Positions 35,341 to 44,387 of a DNA stretch of 64,000 bases are shown here, one piece after another. The position numbers were made by a program, and so were the translations under genes. Each line of letters starts with the position of its first letter. Positions within the stretch are counted from its first letter, which is position 1. Under the pieces are notes generated by a model. The model saw nothing but the letters and a program-made list of their open reading frames with translations. It was not told where the DNA came from and searched no databases. Source of the DNA: Saprospira sp. CCB-QB6 (lineage in GTDB: Bacteria; Bacteroidota; Bacteroidia; Chitinophagales; Saprospiraceae); assembly GCF_028464065.1 (NCBI RefSeq), contig NZ_CP116808.1, positions 1,677,001 to 1,741,000 of the forward strand, written 5' to 3'.

Positions 35341-37173
35341 TTATTTTATATGGGCGAGAACGCCCCCTTTTGCAAATAATTGATCCACCTTTTTACTGAC
35401 GGCTGGATCCATTTCTAGTACTGGTGCATGATGCGGCTTGATGCGGGCATCCAAAATCAAAGGTCCCTTACAGCCCCAATGCTTAAACTCCACAAAACTA
35501 TTGACCCCATAAATATCATGAGAAGGATTGGCCCGGGTAAAAGCCGCCCACAAAAAGTTGTTGAGTGTTTGGGCCATAAAGGCCGAATCATCGGCCAAAA
35601 TAATCAGTGGAAACTGCTCTAAATCTTGGCCCGCCAATTCGCTGTTCAATTGATTGAGCTCCGCTTTGGCCGTTGCTTGGTCCTTAAAAGCCGCTGCTTG
35701 AATAGCCAATACCCCAGGTAAAACGAGCTGAGGCGACTTAAAGTTTTCAGGCAAACGCAGATGTCTAGGCAATTCTCGCCCAAGCTCCCGCAATTTTGGT
35801 CCACAACAAGCCATGACGACTTTTGAGCCTTGGTTCCAACCAGAACCTGAATAATCTAGGGTGTCGATGGTGGTTTTGGTCTGAAAATGCAGATCCCGCT
35901 CCCAATTGATCCGCTCGAGTACGTGCTGGAAAAAATCGGGCATATCATGCGTATCTAAGGGCTGTGGACGATCGCCATCGGCAGCAATGAGGAGAAATTT
36001 GGCCAATGAGGTTTGCCCACTGCCCAAAATCCGATTCGCTATGGTCAAGATTTCCTCTGGCTGCCGCTCTCTAAAGGGCATATAGCGCTCGCTGCCTACA
36101 GCCAGCAAAAGCGGATGCACACCCGCCGCATCTACGGCATGTATATCTTTAAGGCCTGGAAACTCTTGGGGCGTGAGCTCCTTGACCAGCTCATGAATCA
36201 AATAACCAAAGCTAGAGTCCTCTGCTGGTGGGCGGCCAACTGCTGTAAAATGCCAAACGGCATCTTTCCGATGATAAACCTTGTCCACCTTCATATAGGG
36301 AAAATCATGCGTCAAACTATAATAGCCCAAATGATCGCCAAAAGGCCCTTCAGGCTTTTTCTGGCCCTTGACTACCTCTCCCGTAATGCAAAAATCAGCA
36401 TCGGCAGAAAGCAAATAATCATCCTCCCAAAAGTAGCGAAAGGCCCGACCATTCAACAGCCCCGCAAAGGTCATTTCCGATAAGCCCTCAGGCAAAGGCA
36501 TAATGGCAGAAAAAGCATGAGAGGGCGGTCCCCCCACAAAAATACTGACCTTAAAAGGATCATCTGTTTGGTTGTATTGGCTATGATGCACCCCAATTCC
36601 CCGATGAATTTGGTAATGTAAACCAATTTCTTCATCCATTTTATAATCATTGCCCGACAACTGAATGCGATACATCCCCAAATTAGAGTGCATCACATTG
36701 CGGTCTTTGGGCGGCATACTCAATACCTGCGGCAGGGTAATAAATGCCCCGCCATCCATGGGCCAAGCCTGAATTTGTGGCAGGTCCGAGATCTTGCATT
36801 CTCCATATTTTACGGGCTTGCTCCAAGCTTTTCGGGGCAGGCCCGTCAGGGCCGTAAAGGGCGTGCCAAGATAACGCCCCGGCTTTTTCATCAACTGCAT
36901 GGGGTCAATTTTCAACTCGATGACCTTTTGCACCTTGGCCAAGGTATGGCGAAACAAGAAACGGGTCCGCTCAAAAGTGCCGTATAAATTAGATACAGCA
37001 GGGAATTTACTGCCCTTCACATTCTCAAAAAGGATAGCGGGCCCCTTGGCATCAAATACTCGCCAATGAATTTCCGCCATTTCCAAATAAGGATCAACCT
37101 CTTGCTTTATTCGGACCAATTGCCCTGTCTGCTCTAAATCTAAGAGGGCCTGTTTCATGCTTTTATATGCCAT
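35341..37173 (-). CDS. UbiD-family decarboxylase
   Basis: 610-aa prenyl-FMN-dependent decarboxylase. Characteristic stretches: EIHWRVFDAKGPAILFENVKG, KKPGRYLGTPF, PMDGGAFITLPQV, HYQIHRGIGVHH, FVGGPPSHAF, EVVKGQKKPEGPFGDHLGYYSL, HFTAVGRPPAEDS and a C-terminal KVDQLFAKGG. The length, about 610 aa, matches menaquinone-route UbiD homologues of Bacteroidota. Which acid it decarboxylates cannot be told from sequence; UbiX is not in the window. ytxJ follows in the same unit. Confidence 0.92.
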   Translation of the reverse strand: MAYKSMKQALLDLEQTGQLVRIKQEVDPYLEMAEIHWRVFDAKGPAILFENVKGSKFPAVSNLYGTFERTRFLFRHTLAKVQKVIELKIDPMQLMKKPGRYLGTPFTALTGLPRKAWSKPVKYGECKISDLPQIQAWPMDGGAFITLPQVLSMPPKDRNVMHSNLGMYRIQLSGNDYKMDEEIGLHYQIHRGIGVHHSQYNQTDDPFKVSIFVGGPPSHAFSAIMPLPEGLSEMTFAGLLNGRAFRYFWEDDYLLSADADFCITGEVVKGQKKPEGPFGDHLGYYSLTHDFPYMKVDKVYHRKDAVWHFTAVGRPPAEDSSFGYLIHELVKELTPQEFPGLKDIHAVDAAGVHPLLLAVGSERYMPFRERQPEEILTIANRILGSGQTSLAKFLLIAADGDRPQPLDTHDMPDFFQHVLERINWERDLHFQTKTTIDTLDYSGSGWNQGSKVVMACCGPKLRELGRELPRHLRLPENFKSPQLVLPGVLAIQAAAFKDQATAKAELNQLNSELAGQDLEQFPLIILADDSAFMAQTLNNFLWAAFTRANPSHDIYGVNSFVEFKHWGCKGPLILDARIKPHHAPVLEMDPAVSKKVDQLFAKGGVLAHIK

Positions 37174-37255
37174 ATTTTGTCTTGCTTTTTGGTTTTAACA
37201 AGCCGGGCTAAAATAGGTTGTTTTTTTCTTTTCTGATAAATGAGTTGTTTTTTTT

Positions 37256-37500
37256 GGGGCCTTACTTCCTCCGGTCGTCGAAGACGGACTAAAGTCCTTG
37301 TTGTCGCTGCTCGCTGCTATTTTGGGGCCTCCTGCCTGCGGCAGGCGCTACGCTTCAGGGCTCGCTGTTACTTGCTTCGCTGCGTCGGCTCCCGTTGGTC
37401 GGGTCGCTCGGCCCTGCAGCCTGACGGCCTTGGTCTGCGGCTTCGCCGCCCCCTTTCGCATCGCTAGGCCTGCGGCGGCTTCGCCGCCTGCTACATAGGC
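37256..37500. repeat. GC-rich mosaic repeat (copy 10, composite)
   Basis: Two GGGGCC starts (37256, 37324). The first carries the GGTCGTCGAAGACGGACTAAAGTCC cassette of copy 4. The second carries the TTGCTTCGCTGCGTCGGCTCCCGTTGGTCGGGTCGCTCGGCCC cassette of copies 11 and 13. It ends GGTCTGCGG ... CATCGCTAGGCC ... GGCGGCTTCGCCGCC. Confidence 0.85.
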
Positions 37501-37707
37501 CTGTAGGTTGAAACCTACAGCCATACAACAAAAAACATCCTCGATCCATAGCGTGGAGGGTTTCAACCCTCCACAGCTTTTAACGGCCCTCAGAATTGCT
37601 GCATTTATGATTGAGGCAGCCTAACAGATGTTTATTTATGGAGGGTTTTAACCCTCCATACTATATTAAAAGGCATTCGTTAATTGGCTGTAGGTTTCAA
37701 CCTACAG
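37501..37707. repeat. Four palindromes with GGTTNNAACC core
   Basis: CTGTAGGTTGAAACCTACAG (37501-37520), arms GTGGAG (37553-37574), arms TATGGAG (37637-37660), and CTGTAGGTTTCAACCTACAG (37688-37707). Each is self-complementary outside the core, with different arms. Confidence 0.85.
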
Positions 37708-37848
37708 CTATGGCCCTGCAGCCTTTAGGCTGCAGGATTCTTGGCCCAAAAATACAAGGGTTTTCAATATGTTGTTTTTAAGCGAGCCTAGCTAAACTGT
37801 CGTAGGGCTGGTCCAGAAAAAAGATAGGGCCTTAAACAGCTATCCCAA

Positions 37849-38258
37849 GCTAATCGGAAAAATCCAAACGCCATGGGGAATTTCCCCACGCTAATCGGAA
37901 AAATCCAAACGCCATGGGGAGTTTCCCCACGCTAATCGGAAAAATCCAAACGCCATGGGGAGTTTCCCCACGCTAATCGGAAAAATCCAAACGCCTTGGG
38001 GAATTTCCCCACGCTAATCGGAAAAATCCAAACGCCTTGGGGAATTTCCCCACGCTAATCGGAAAAATCCAAACGCCTTGGGGAATTTCCCCATGCTAAT
38101 CGGAAAAAGCCAAACGCCTTGGGGAATTTCCCCATGCTAATCGGAAAAAGCCAAACGCCTTGGGGAATTTCCCCACGCTAGTCGGAAAAATCCAAACGCC
38201 TTGGGGGATTTCCCCACGCTAATTTGCCGCCTCCAATCGCCTTGGGGAAACCCCCAGA
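37849..38258 (+). repeat. 41-bp tandem repeat array, nine full units plus a diverged tenth
   Basis: Unit starts are 37849, 37890, 37931, 37972, 38013, 38054, 38095, 38136, 38177, then a diverged unit from 38218. Each unit is GCTAATCGGAAAAATCCAAA followed by CGCC(A/T)TGGGGAATTTCCCCAC. GGGGAATTTCCCC is a near-perfect palindrome. Variants are few (A/T, A/G and T/G changes). There are no unique spacers, so this is not CRISPR. Confidence 0.95.
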
Positions 38259-38384
38259 GGGGATAGGCAGCTAGACATTGGTCCAAATCAGCAGCAAAGC
38301 GGCAATGCTCTTTTGCTTTTGGTCATGATTGGAGGGGATAGAGCAGCAATACCGCTTTCAAGGCTGGGGTTTCCCCAGCCTATC

Positions 38385-38545
38385 GGCTGAGGGATGGTAG
38401 CGGGTGGCGCGAAGCGCCAGACCAAGCTTTTGAGCGCAGCGAAAAAGCGCAGGGCCGAGCGACCCGACCAACGGGAGCCGACGCAGCGAAGCAAGTAATA
38501 GCGAGCTGCGCACAGCCCGACCCGACCGAAGGGAGGGGCAGCCCC
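38385..38545. repeat. GC-rich mosaic repeat (copy 11, CAGCCCC type)
   Basis: Inverted: CGGCTGAGGGATGG ... GGCGCCAGACC ... TTTTGAGCGCAGCGAAAA hairpin ... GGGCCGAGCGACCCGACC ... CGAGCTGCGCACAGCCCGACCCGACC ... GGGGCAGCCCC plus an A-run. Confidence 0.85.
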
Positions 38546-38597
38546 AAAAAGAAAAAAGCCTCCAGCTGCAAGCAGTGAGACTTTGAAGGGAAGTCAT

Positions 38598-39713
38598 TTA
38601 ATAGACTTCTAATCGGCGGTAATAGCTTAGGCCGGCGGCCTTAATTTGGAGAATATAGGTTCCTGCGGGCCAATCTGTGGGAATAGGCAATTGTTGTTGA
38701 TCTGTTTTGCGGCAGAGTAACTGGCCCAGAGCGTTATAAACGCTTAATTCTTGGATATTGAGTTGGCTGAATATCTTTAATTCTTCGCCTGCGGCTAGGG
38801 GGTTGGGGCCTAGGCTAATTTGGTAGTTATCTTCTGGGCCTTGCAAAGATTTAATAGGCGAAAAGTAGCTCTCGCCATTTTCTCGTTTTAGGTTGAGGCG
38901 GTAATAATTATAGCCTTGGAGGGGACTGTTATTGATAAAGCTCGTTTTGAGTTGGTCGCCCTCTAGTTCTTGGAGAGGGAAAAACTGAGTTCCATCGATA
39001 GCGTGTTCTAGGGTAATTCCTGCTAGGTTTTCATTTTCCATTTCGATATTCCAGCTCAGCAGGTGTTTTTGGTCTAGATAATCGGCTTCAAAGTTCAGCG
39101 TTTTGAGGTCCAAAACGCTACAGAGCGAGCTATTTTGGGCGAGCAGCAGATTATCCATAGTTAGGTATTCTGAGCCGGCCCAAGTTTGGAAGCTCACACG
39201 AAACTGAACAGAGGAGGCGGTAAAGCAAGCTGATTGATAGGCATAGCTAGTAAACTCGCCGAGCAGGAGGAAATCGCCCCCTGCGGCTACGTTATTGCAG
39301 GTTCCGCCATTGGCTGTAGTTAGGCTAGAAAAAGCGCCGCCATCTAGGCTAACTTCTAGGCGGACCCAATCCACGCAATTGGTCCCGCAACCGGGGTCAC
39401 AGCCTTCCATATCGCCAATTTCGCTAAAGTCCATAGAAAAGGTAAAAGGGCCGGGGAAAGCGGATAGGTCGATCAGTTCGGAGGTCCAGCTAGCGGGCCC
39501 ATTAGAGTCGCGGCATTCTAAAACTCCGTTTTGGACGGCCAGATAATCGTTAGCGTCGACGCAAGTTGGACAATCCGTTTGCCAATCGGCGGCGGGGTTA
39601 CTCGTATTGTTATCATTGCCGAGAGTCGTGCCATCTGCATAGGCATCAAAGTTTTCTTGCCAGATAACTTGGGCTGAGCTGAAGAGGGGAAAAAAGCAGA
39701 AAAGGTAGATCAT
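38598..39713 (-). CDS. T9SS-secreted protein with type A sorting domain
   Basis: 371 aa from the ATG at 39713; a GTG three codons upstream is an alternative. Signal peptide ends near FSSAQ. The N-terminal ~190 residues are a jelly-roll-like, Cys-rich domain (WQTDCPTCVDANDY, CDPGCGTNCVDWVRLEVS, CNNVAAGG). The last ~80 residues are the sorting domain (SLGPNPLAAGEELKIF, ELSVYNALGQLL, WPAGTYILQIKAAG, YYRRLEVY). It should be exported by the type IX system and bound to the surface. Confidence 0.9.
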   Translation of the reverse strand: MIYLFCFFPLFSSAQVIWQENFDAYADGTTLGNDNNTSNPAADWQTDCPTCVDANDYLAVQNGVLECRDSNGPASWTSELIDLSAFPGPFTFSMDFSEIGDMEGCDPGCGTNCVDWVRLEVSLDGGAFSSLTTANGGTCNNVAAGGDFLLLGEFTSYAYQSACFTASSVQFRVSFQTWAGSEYLTMDNLLLAQNSSLCSVLDLKTLNFEADYLDQKHLLSWNIEMENENLAGITLEHAIDGTQFFPLQELEGDQLKTSFINNSPLQGYNYYRLNLKRENGESYFSPIKSLQGPEDNYQISLGPNPLAAGEELKIFSQLNIQELSVYNALGQLLCRKTDQQQLPIPTDWPAGTYILQIKAAGLSYYRRLEVY

Positions 39714-39845
39714 TTTTATCACAAAGCACTCGTTTTGAGTTAGTTTACACTCAAAACACTGCTTTACAGGCGCTTATTTACGCGGGATCAAAAATCTCAT
39801 ATTATTTTAACACAGATGTGACTTCATTTAAATACAAAACTTGAC

Positions 39846-39886
39846 TAAAATAAAAATGGCCAGTACTATAGTTAGTACTGACCATT
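39846..39886 (-). terminator. Terminator of the lipoprotein gene
   Basis: AATGGCCAGTAC (39855-39866) pairs with GTACTGACCATT (39875-39886), with one wobble. On the minus strand it is followed by TTTTATTTT. It lies 21 nt after the stop at 39908. Confidence 0.85.
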
Positions 39887-39907
39887 AAGTTTTTATTGCT
39901 TAATTAG

Positions 39908-40738
39908 CTAAGGTAAAAGGAAATTAAAGCTAATACTGTTAAAGCTAAAAGTGACAGCGGCATCGCAATCGCCATCGCCAAAATTGATTACTCGAGGATC
40001 TCCATTAGCTGGAGTAAGTTCAATTTCTCCGGCGGTAATCCACTTACAGTCGAGTTTACGGATAAGCGGTTCTGTGATTTCTGAGGTATAGATTGATCCG
40101 TTTCTGTTTACTCCAGAAGAGCTACCCGTAATGCTGTATACATCATCGCGGATCCCTGCTAAGCCATCAGTAAAGAAGGTAGTGCGTTCTCCTTCGGTCC
40201 ATTCATAAGTTGTAGTTCCTTCCCAGAGGATAGTATTTCCTTCAGGGTCGATGATTTCGCCATTGTCGACCACCACCGTATAAGAAATATTTCCTAAAGT
40301 ATTACGACCATTATTGGTTACCGTAACACTAGCCTCAATAGCATAATCATTTACACTATAGTCTTGGAGCTCTATGGCCACTGTGGTTCCTTCATCTCTC
40401 CAACGGCCAGAAAAGACAGCTTGAATAATCCCTGATCTTAGGCGACCATCTGTGCCTAGGCAGGCAGAATCGTAGTCAATGGTTACGGTGTTGGGGAAGT
40501 TACCTAAAGTATCGGAGAGCGTTACAGCTGCGCAGCTTTTAAGGTTTCCGTCAGATTGGGCCGCTTCATCTACTTGTTTGTAGACATCTTGAAAAAGCTC
40601 TGAAGAAACAGCATTATCCTGTGTAAATGTCCAGTCTGCATTATCTCGTTTAAAACAAGAGCTTAGTAGTAGAGAAGCAGCTAAAATTAAAAGAGAGCTG
40701 CTGAGCAAATTGATTTTCATGGTCATTTTTTTTCGCAT
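39908..40738 (-). CDS. Lipoprotein, function unknown
   Basis: 276 aa (or 270 from the inner ATG at 40720). A signal sequence ends in a lipobox, SLLLSSCFKRD, so the mature protein is a lipoprotein with Cys at its N-terminus. The mature part is beta-rich with repeated TVTNNGRNTLG and TYEWTEGERTTF-like strands, a DYDSACLGTDGRLRSG motif and a CDAAVTFSFNS C-terminus. No family recognised. It has its own terminator. Confidence 0.8.
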   Translation of the reverse strand: MRKKMTMKINLLSSSLLILAASLLLSSCFKRDNADWTFTQDNAVSSELFQDVYKQVDEAAQSDGNLKSCAAVTLSDTLGNFPNTVTIDYDSACLGTDGRLRSGIIQAVFSGRWRDEGTTVAIELQDYSVNDYAIEASVTVTNNGRNTLGNISYTVVVDNGEIIDPEGNTILWEGTTTYEWTEGERTTFFTDGLAGIRDDVYSITGSSSGVNRNGSIYTSEITEPLIRKLDCKWITAGEIELTPANGDPRVINFGDGDCDAAVTFSFNSISFNFLLP

Positions 40739-40807
40739 TAAAAGGGGAGAGTTCTTTTTTCTCTACTATAGACTACTCCTATAAGCGAATGGTTCGAACC
40801 CTTATTG

Positions 40808-42079
40808 TTAATCTTCATTTTCCAATTCATACAAACGAATCAAACGAACTAGTTCAATTCTAGTGTCACTAACTTGTTCAAAAATGAACTCATAATTTTG
40901 CAGGTGAAAGCTTTCTCCTTGTGCGGGGATGGCCTCCATTTCGGTTACCAGAAAACCCGATAAAGTGTGGTAATCTTCGCTTTCTGGTAGGTTGAGTTGA
41001 TATTCCTCATTGATGGTATCAATGTCTAGGCGGCCCGCCAAGAGGTATTCCGATTCTGAAATTTGTTGATGTTCGGGTTCAGGATCATATTCATCAGAGA
41101 TATCTCCAAAGATTTCTTCTAAAATATCTTCTAAGGTCACGATACCAGAAGTGCCTCCAAACTCATCAACCACCCAAGCAATATTCACCTTATTTTTGAT
41201 GAGAGAGTTCATCAGGTCTCGAACGGGCATAAATTCCGTAACGATTGGTATATCGAAGAGCATGCTTTGGATGCTATCGGGCTTTTCCAATAGTTTTTGG
41301 TGGTGCACATATCCCTTGATCTCATCAATATTATCCTCATAAACAATGATTCTAGAATTGCGACAGCTAATAAACTTCTCTCGCAAATCTTCTATAGAGC
41401 TATTGATTTCGATACTTTGAATTTCGTTGCGGGGAATCATACAATCCCGCACCTTCACATTATTGATATAAAGGGCATTTTGAAAAAGCGTCTGGTCAAT
41501 CCCTTCCAAGTTAGAGGGTTTGATACTCTTCATAAAATGCTCTAGGTCCAATTTGGTAAACACCTGCTCCTCATCTTCTGGCTGAATGCCCAAAAAGATG
41601 CGCAGCAAAGCATAAGAGCTCTGGACCATCACCCAAACTACAGGCGTAAGGACCCACTTAATCATGGAAAAAGGCAGGGCAAAAAAGAAGAGGCTAGCTG
41701 TGGCCGTAGCCCGAAAAATCACCTTGGGCATAAGTTCACCAAAGACCAAAACCACCAAAGTACTCAAGAGCGTCACCAACAACAGTTGAGCGGTTGTATC
41801 GGGAAAGCTTGCGGCTAGGTTGAGATAGCCCTCGGTCAATATAAATTCCTCGGCCAAAATCGAGAAGACGATCAGCACGATATTGTTACCAACCAGGGTG
41901 GTGCCCAAAAATTCTGAAGGCTCATCAATCAATTGGGCCAAAATTTTCCCTCTGCGACTCCCCTTTTTCTTTTCCAGCTCAATCCGCAAACGGTTGGCCG
42001 ACACATAGGCGATTTCTATTCCAGAGAAAAAGCCAGAAGCAAAGAGAAAAGCTAAGATGAGTAAAAGCTGTGTGTACAT
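40808..42079 (-). CDS. CNNM/CorC-type CBS-domain membrane protein (hemolysin family)
   Basis: 423 aa inner-membrane protein. Order: N-terminal DUF21 transmembrane domain (FFSGIEIAYVSANRLRIELE, LVGNNIVLIVFSIL, FGELMPKVIFR), a CBS pair (PRNEIQSIEINSSIEDL; FMPVRDLMNSLIKNK), VDEFGGTSGIVTLEDILEEIFGDISDEYD, and a C-terminal CorC/HlyC domain (LDIDTINEEYQL, HTLSGFL). The class is linked to divalent-cation handling; in gliding Bacteroidota the paralogue GldE has this layout. The product may be GldE, but the paralogue cannot be told apart here. lptC precedes it by 22 nt in the same unit. Confidence 0.85.
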   Translation of the reverse strand: MYTQLLLILAFLFASGFFSGIEIAYVSANRLRIELEKKKGSRRGKILAQLIDEPSEFLGTTLVGNNIVLIVFSILAEEFILTEGYLNLAASFPDTTAQLLLVTLLSTLVVLVFGELMPKVIFRATATASLFFFALPFSMIKWVLTPVVWVMVQSSYALLRIFLGIQPEDEEQVFTKLDLEHFMKSIKPSNLEGIDQTLFQNALYINNVKVRDCMIPRNEIQSIEINSSIEDLREKFISCRNSRIIVYEDNIDEIKGYVHHQKLLEKPDSIQSMLFDIPIVTEFMPVRDLMNSLIKNKVNIAWVVDEFGGTSGIVTLEDILEEIFGDISDEYDPEPEHQQISESEYLLAGRLDIDTINEEYQLNLPESEDYHTLSGFLVTEMEAIPAQGESFHLQNYEFIFEQVSDTRIELVRLIRLYELENED

Positions 42080-42101
42080 AATATTTCAATCTGGCCGAAG
42101 C

Positions 42102-42656
42102 CTAAAATTCAGGATTTTTCAACAAACTACTGCTTTCAAAGATACCGCTAAGGGAGTCAATTTCCCAGTTCTTAAACTCAATATCTGAGCGAAACCCATA
42201 ACCTTGCATCACTTCGGTGGGCGTAGTTACTTTCACAAATTTGTCAGAATAGATTTCATTTTTGCGCTCATCCCAAAAGAGTTCCTCGGTTTCGAGTTGC
42301 TCGCCTTGGCTATTGTGAATCACAACACTATCCTGCAACACAATAAAACGCTTTTTCTCCGAGTATTCTGCATAAAGGGCCGTTAAGTGGCTGCTAATCT
42401 GCTTATCTCGCCCATAAAAATCTACTTCTACCCCATCAGGGAAGATGCGTTTGGGCTCTTTTTCATCTCGGTCTTCTTGCATCAAGGGCGCCTGCAAACG
42501 CATTCGCACCACTGCCGAATCACTATAAAATAACTCCACTTCTGTGGCTTCTTCTACACTCGAATTGGCCATGCCCTCAAAGCGCTTTACATCTCGCATA
42601 TCGTTTTCGCAAGCGCAAAAGAGCAACAACAGACCAAGCAATAGGGGGTATTTCAT
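42102..42656 (-). CDS. lptC: LPS export ABC transporter periplasmic protein LptC
   Basis: 184 aa bitopic or lipoprotein-like protein. The N-terminal hydrophobic segment ends LLFCACEND (possible lipobox). The LptC core is present: VELFYSDSAVVRMRLQAPLM, RIFPDGVEVDFYG, HLTALYAEYSEKKRFIVLQDSV, ETEELFWDERKNEIYSDKFVKVTT, MQGYGFRSDIEFKNWEID. It bridges the LptBFG inner-membrane transporter to LptA. Co-transcribed with the CorC-like gene. Confidence 0.92.
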   Translation of the reverse strand: MKYPLLLGLLLLFCACENDMRDVKRFEGMANSSVEEATEVELFYSDSAVVRMRLQAPLMQEDRDEKEPKRIFPDGVEVDFYGRDKQISSHLTALYAEYSEKKRFIVLQDSVVIHNSQGEQLETEELFWDERKNEIYSDKFVKVTTPTEVMQGYGFRSDIEFKNWEIDSLSGIFESSSLLKNPEF

Positions 42657-42726
42657 TTTCTCTTTTTTTCAAAAATACAGAACTCTATTCATCTTTTTTT
42701 TAGAATGCTCATTTTAATGATTTTTT

Positions 42727-42838
42727 GGGGCCTCCCGCCTTCGGCGGGCGCTACGTTTCGCAGCTCGCTATTCGCTCGGCCCTGCGGCCTGACGGCCTTG
42801 GTCTGCGGCTTCGCCGCACTGCTGCACATCGCTAGGCC
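42727..42838. repeat. GC-rich mosaic repeat (copy 12)
   Basis: Forward: GGGGCCTCCCGCCTTCGGCGGGCGCTACG ... CAGCTCGCTATTCGCTCGGCCC ... CCTTGGTCTGCGGCTTCGCCG ... GCACATCGCTAGGCC. It lies between lptC and the glycosyltransferase, followed by two more hairpins (GGCGCCCC, GGCGGCTTCGCCGCC) up to 42885. Confidence 0.85.
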
Positions 42839-42882
42839 ATAAAAGGCGCCCCTTTGGGGCGCTCAAAGGGCGGCTTCGCCGC

Positions 42883-44007
42883 CTAAACGTTCAAGTTCAT
42901 CAGTTCGGTCCAGAGTTCCTCAGCTGCGGTTTGCCAAGAAAAACGGCTAGCTTGTTGGGCTGTGGCAGCTTTCAGTTTTTGGTAGAGGGCTTTATCCTGG
43001 GCCAATCGCTGCATTTGCGCACTAATATCCGCTACCGAATAGGGGTCGGCCAAAAGGCCAGCCTCTCCAACCACCTCTGGCATAGAAGAAGTATTGGCCC
43101 CTAAAGCGGGGACTCCAGCTGCTGCGGCCTCTAGTAAGGGCAAACCAAAACCCTCAAATAAAGAAACATAGAGCAAAGCATAGGCTGCGCCCAGTACTTT
43201 GGGCAATTCTTCTTGGGGCAAATAGCCTAGTAAGCGGACCGACGAGCGATAATTCATTTGGTCCAGATAAGTCTTGAGTTCATCATTTTGCCAAGCTAAA
43301 CGGCCCGCCACCAAGAGCAAAATAGGCGAGTTGGTTTTGGCCTTAAAGTCCTCAAAAGCTTGTAAGAGCCTTAGCATATTTTTGCGGGGATGGATAGAAC
43401 CGAGGTACAAAAAGTAATCTTGGCCCTCTGCATATTTTTCTCGAATAAGCTGTTGTTCTGGCTCCGTCAAAGGCTTATAGCTTTGGTGGCAACCATTATA
43501 ACTATAAAAAGTTTTGCCTTGGGCTGCTGGGAACTGGGCCAAAATATCATCTTGAGAGTATTGGGAGACCGTGGCAATTTTTTGGGCGGCCGCAATAAAC
43601 TTCGGCATAAAGTATTCGTAATGTTTGCGGTGGGCCCAAGGGACCAAATCTGGAAAATGTTTCCAGGCAATATCATGAATTACCAAAAGCGTGGGAATAT
43701 TGGCCCGAAGCGACAAAAAGCCATCGGGAGAAAAAAAGCGATCACAGCCATATTTTTTGAAGGCGGCGGGCAGGCTCCACTCAAACCAGAGGTAAAACAG
43801 AATGGGATGCCGAGCTGGAGGTCCCAAAACCACAGGCGTTACATTGGGACCAAAAACAAACTGAGGATCATAAGGACGATCGAAAAAAAAGACAAATTCT
43901 TCTTCGGGATGCTGTTCTACCCAGCGTTTAAGAATTTCGAAGCTATACCAGCCGATTCCTTCTAATTTATTGGTTAGTAGAAAGCGGGCATTTACAGCAA
44001 TAGACAT
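42883..44007 (-). CDS. Glycosyltransferase family 4
   Basis: 374 aa cytosolic or membrane-associated GT-B fold glycosyltransferase. N-terminal half has GIGWYSFEILKRW and a DIAWKHFPDL stretch. C-terminal half holds FLYLGSIHPRKNMLRLLQAF, VAGRLAWQN, VRLLGYLP, and SLFEGFGLPLLEAAAAGVPALG with the family's E-x7-E motif. Acceptor and sugar cannot be told from sequence; envelope polysaccharide is likely. It ends inside a mosaic-repeat hairpin. Confidence 0.9.
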   Translation of the reverse strand: MSIAVNARFLLTNKLEGIGWYSFEILKRWVEQHPEEEFVFFFDRPYDPQFVFGPNVTPVVLGPPARHPILFYLWFEWSLPAAFKKYGCDRFFSPDGFLSLRANIPTLLVIHDIAWKHFPDLVPWAHRKHYEYFMPKFIAAAQKIATVSQYSQDDILAQFPAAQGKTFYSYNGCHQSYKPLTEPEQQLIREKYAEGQDYFLYLGSIHPRKNMLRLLQAFEDFKAKTNSPILLLVAGRLAWQNDELKTYLDQMNYRSSVRLLGYLPQEELPKVLGAAYALLYVSLFEGFGLPLLEAAAAGVPALGANTSSMPEVVGEAGLLADPYSVADISAQMQRLAQDKALYQKLKAATAQQASRFSWQTAAEELWTELMNLNV

Positions 44008-44029
44008 AAGTTAATTATTTTGGACCAAG

Positions 44030-44305
44030 AAAGGCGGCGAAGCCGCCAAAAGGAGCGCAGCGACGCGGCTGAGGGATGGACAGCAGTGGCCGAAGGCTAG
44101 ACCCAGTTTTTTTGAGCGCAGCGAAAAAAACGCAGGGCCGAGCGACCCGACCAACGGGAGCCGACGCAGCGAAGCAAGTAATAGCGAGCTGCGAAACAGC
44201 CCGACCCGACCGATAATTCATGAGGGTTTTAACCCTCATTTTGTATAAGCTCGCAAAGCGATGTCGCTTTGCGCTGGGTTTCAACCTAGCGGAAGGGGCA
44301 GCCCC
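44030..44305. repeat. GC-rich mosaic repeat (copy 13, CAGCCCC type) with embedded palindromes
   Basis: Starts GGCGGCGAAGCCGCC, then CTGAGGGATGGACAGCAGTGGCC, TTTTTTGAGCGCAGCGAAAAAA, GGGCCGAGCGACCCGACC and CGAGCTGCG. It ends GGGGCAGCCCC plus an A-run. Palindromes TGAGGGTTTTAACCCTCA (44221-44238) and GCTGGGTTTCAACCTAGC (44273-44290) are embedded. Confidence 0.85.
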
Positions 44306-44322
44306 AAAAAAAAGAAAAAAGG

Positions 44323-44363
44323 GCAAAAAAAAGCAGCCCAAACAGAAAGACTGTCTGGGCTGC
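44323..44363 (-). terminator. Terminator of the 709-aa T9SS gene
   Basis: GCAGCCCA (44333-44340) pairs with TGGGCTGC (44356-44363). On the minus strand it is followed by TTTTTTTT. Confidence 0.9.
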
Positions 44364-44387
44364 AGAAAATTTATGGCTTAATTAAGC

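Larger units (their letters stand above)
37174..38597. other. 1.4-kb gene-free repeat field
   Basis: No credible gene. It holds, in order, two joined GC-rich mosaic ends, four GGTTNNAACC palindromes, a 41-bp tandem array and another mosaic copy, each listed separately. Confidence 0.8.

Noticed and set aside
37240-37570. Overlapping ORFs on both strands in the repeat field
   Set aside because: They are GC-driven open frames in mosaic repeats, with Arg/Ala/Pro-rich products and no family.
37849-38258. Possible CRISPR array
   Set aside because: The 41-bp units follow one another directly with no unique spacers, and no cas gene is nearby.
40790-40805. GGTTCGAACCC tRNA-like T-loop
   Set aside because: No acceptor stem, D-arm or anticodon arm can be formed around it.
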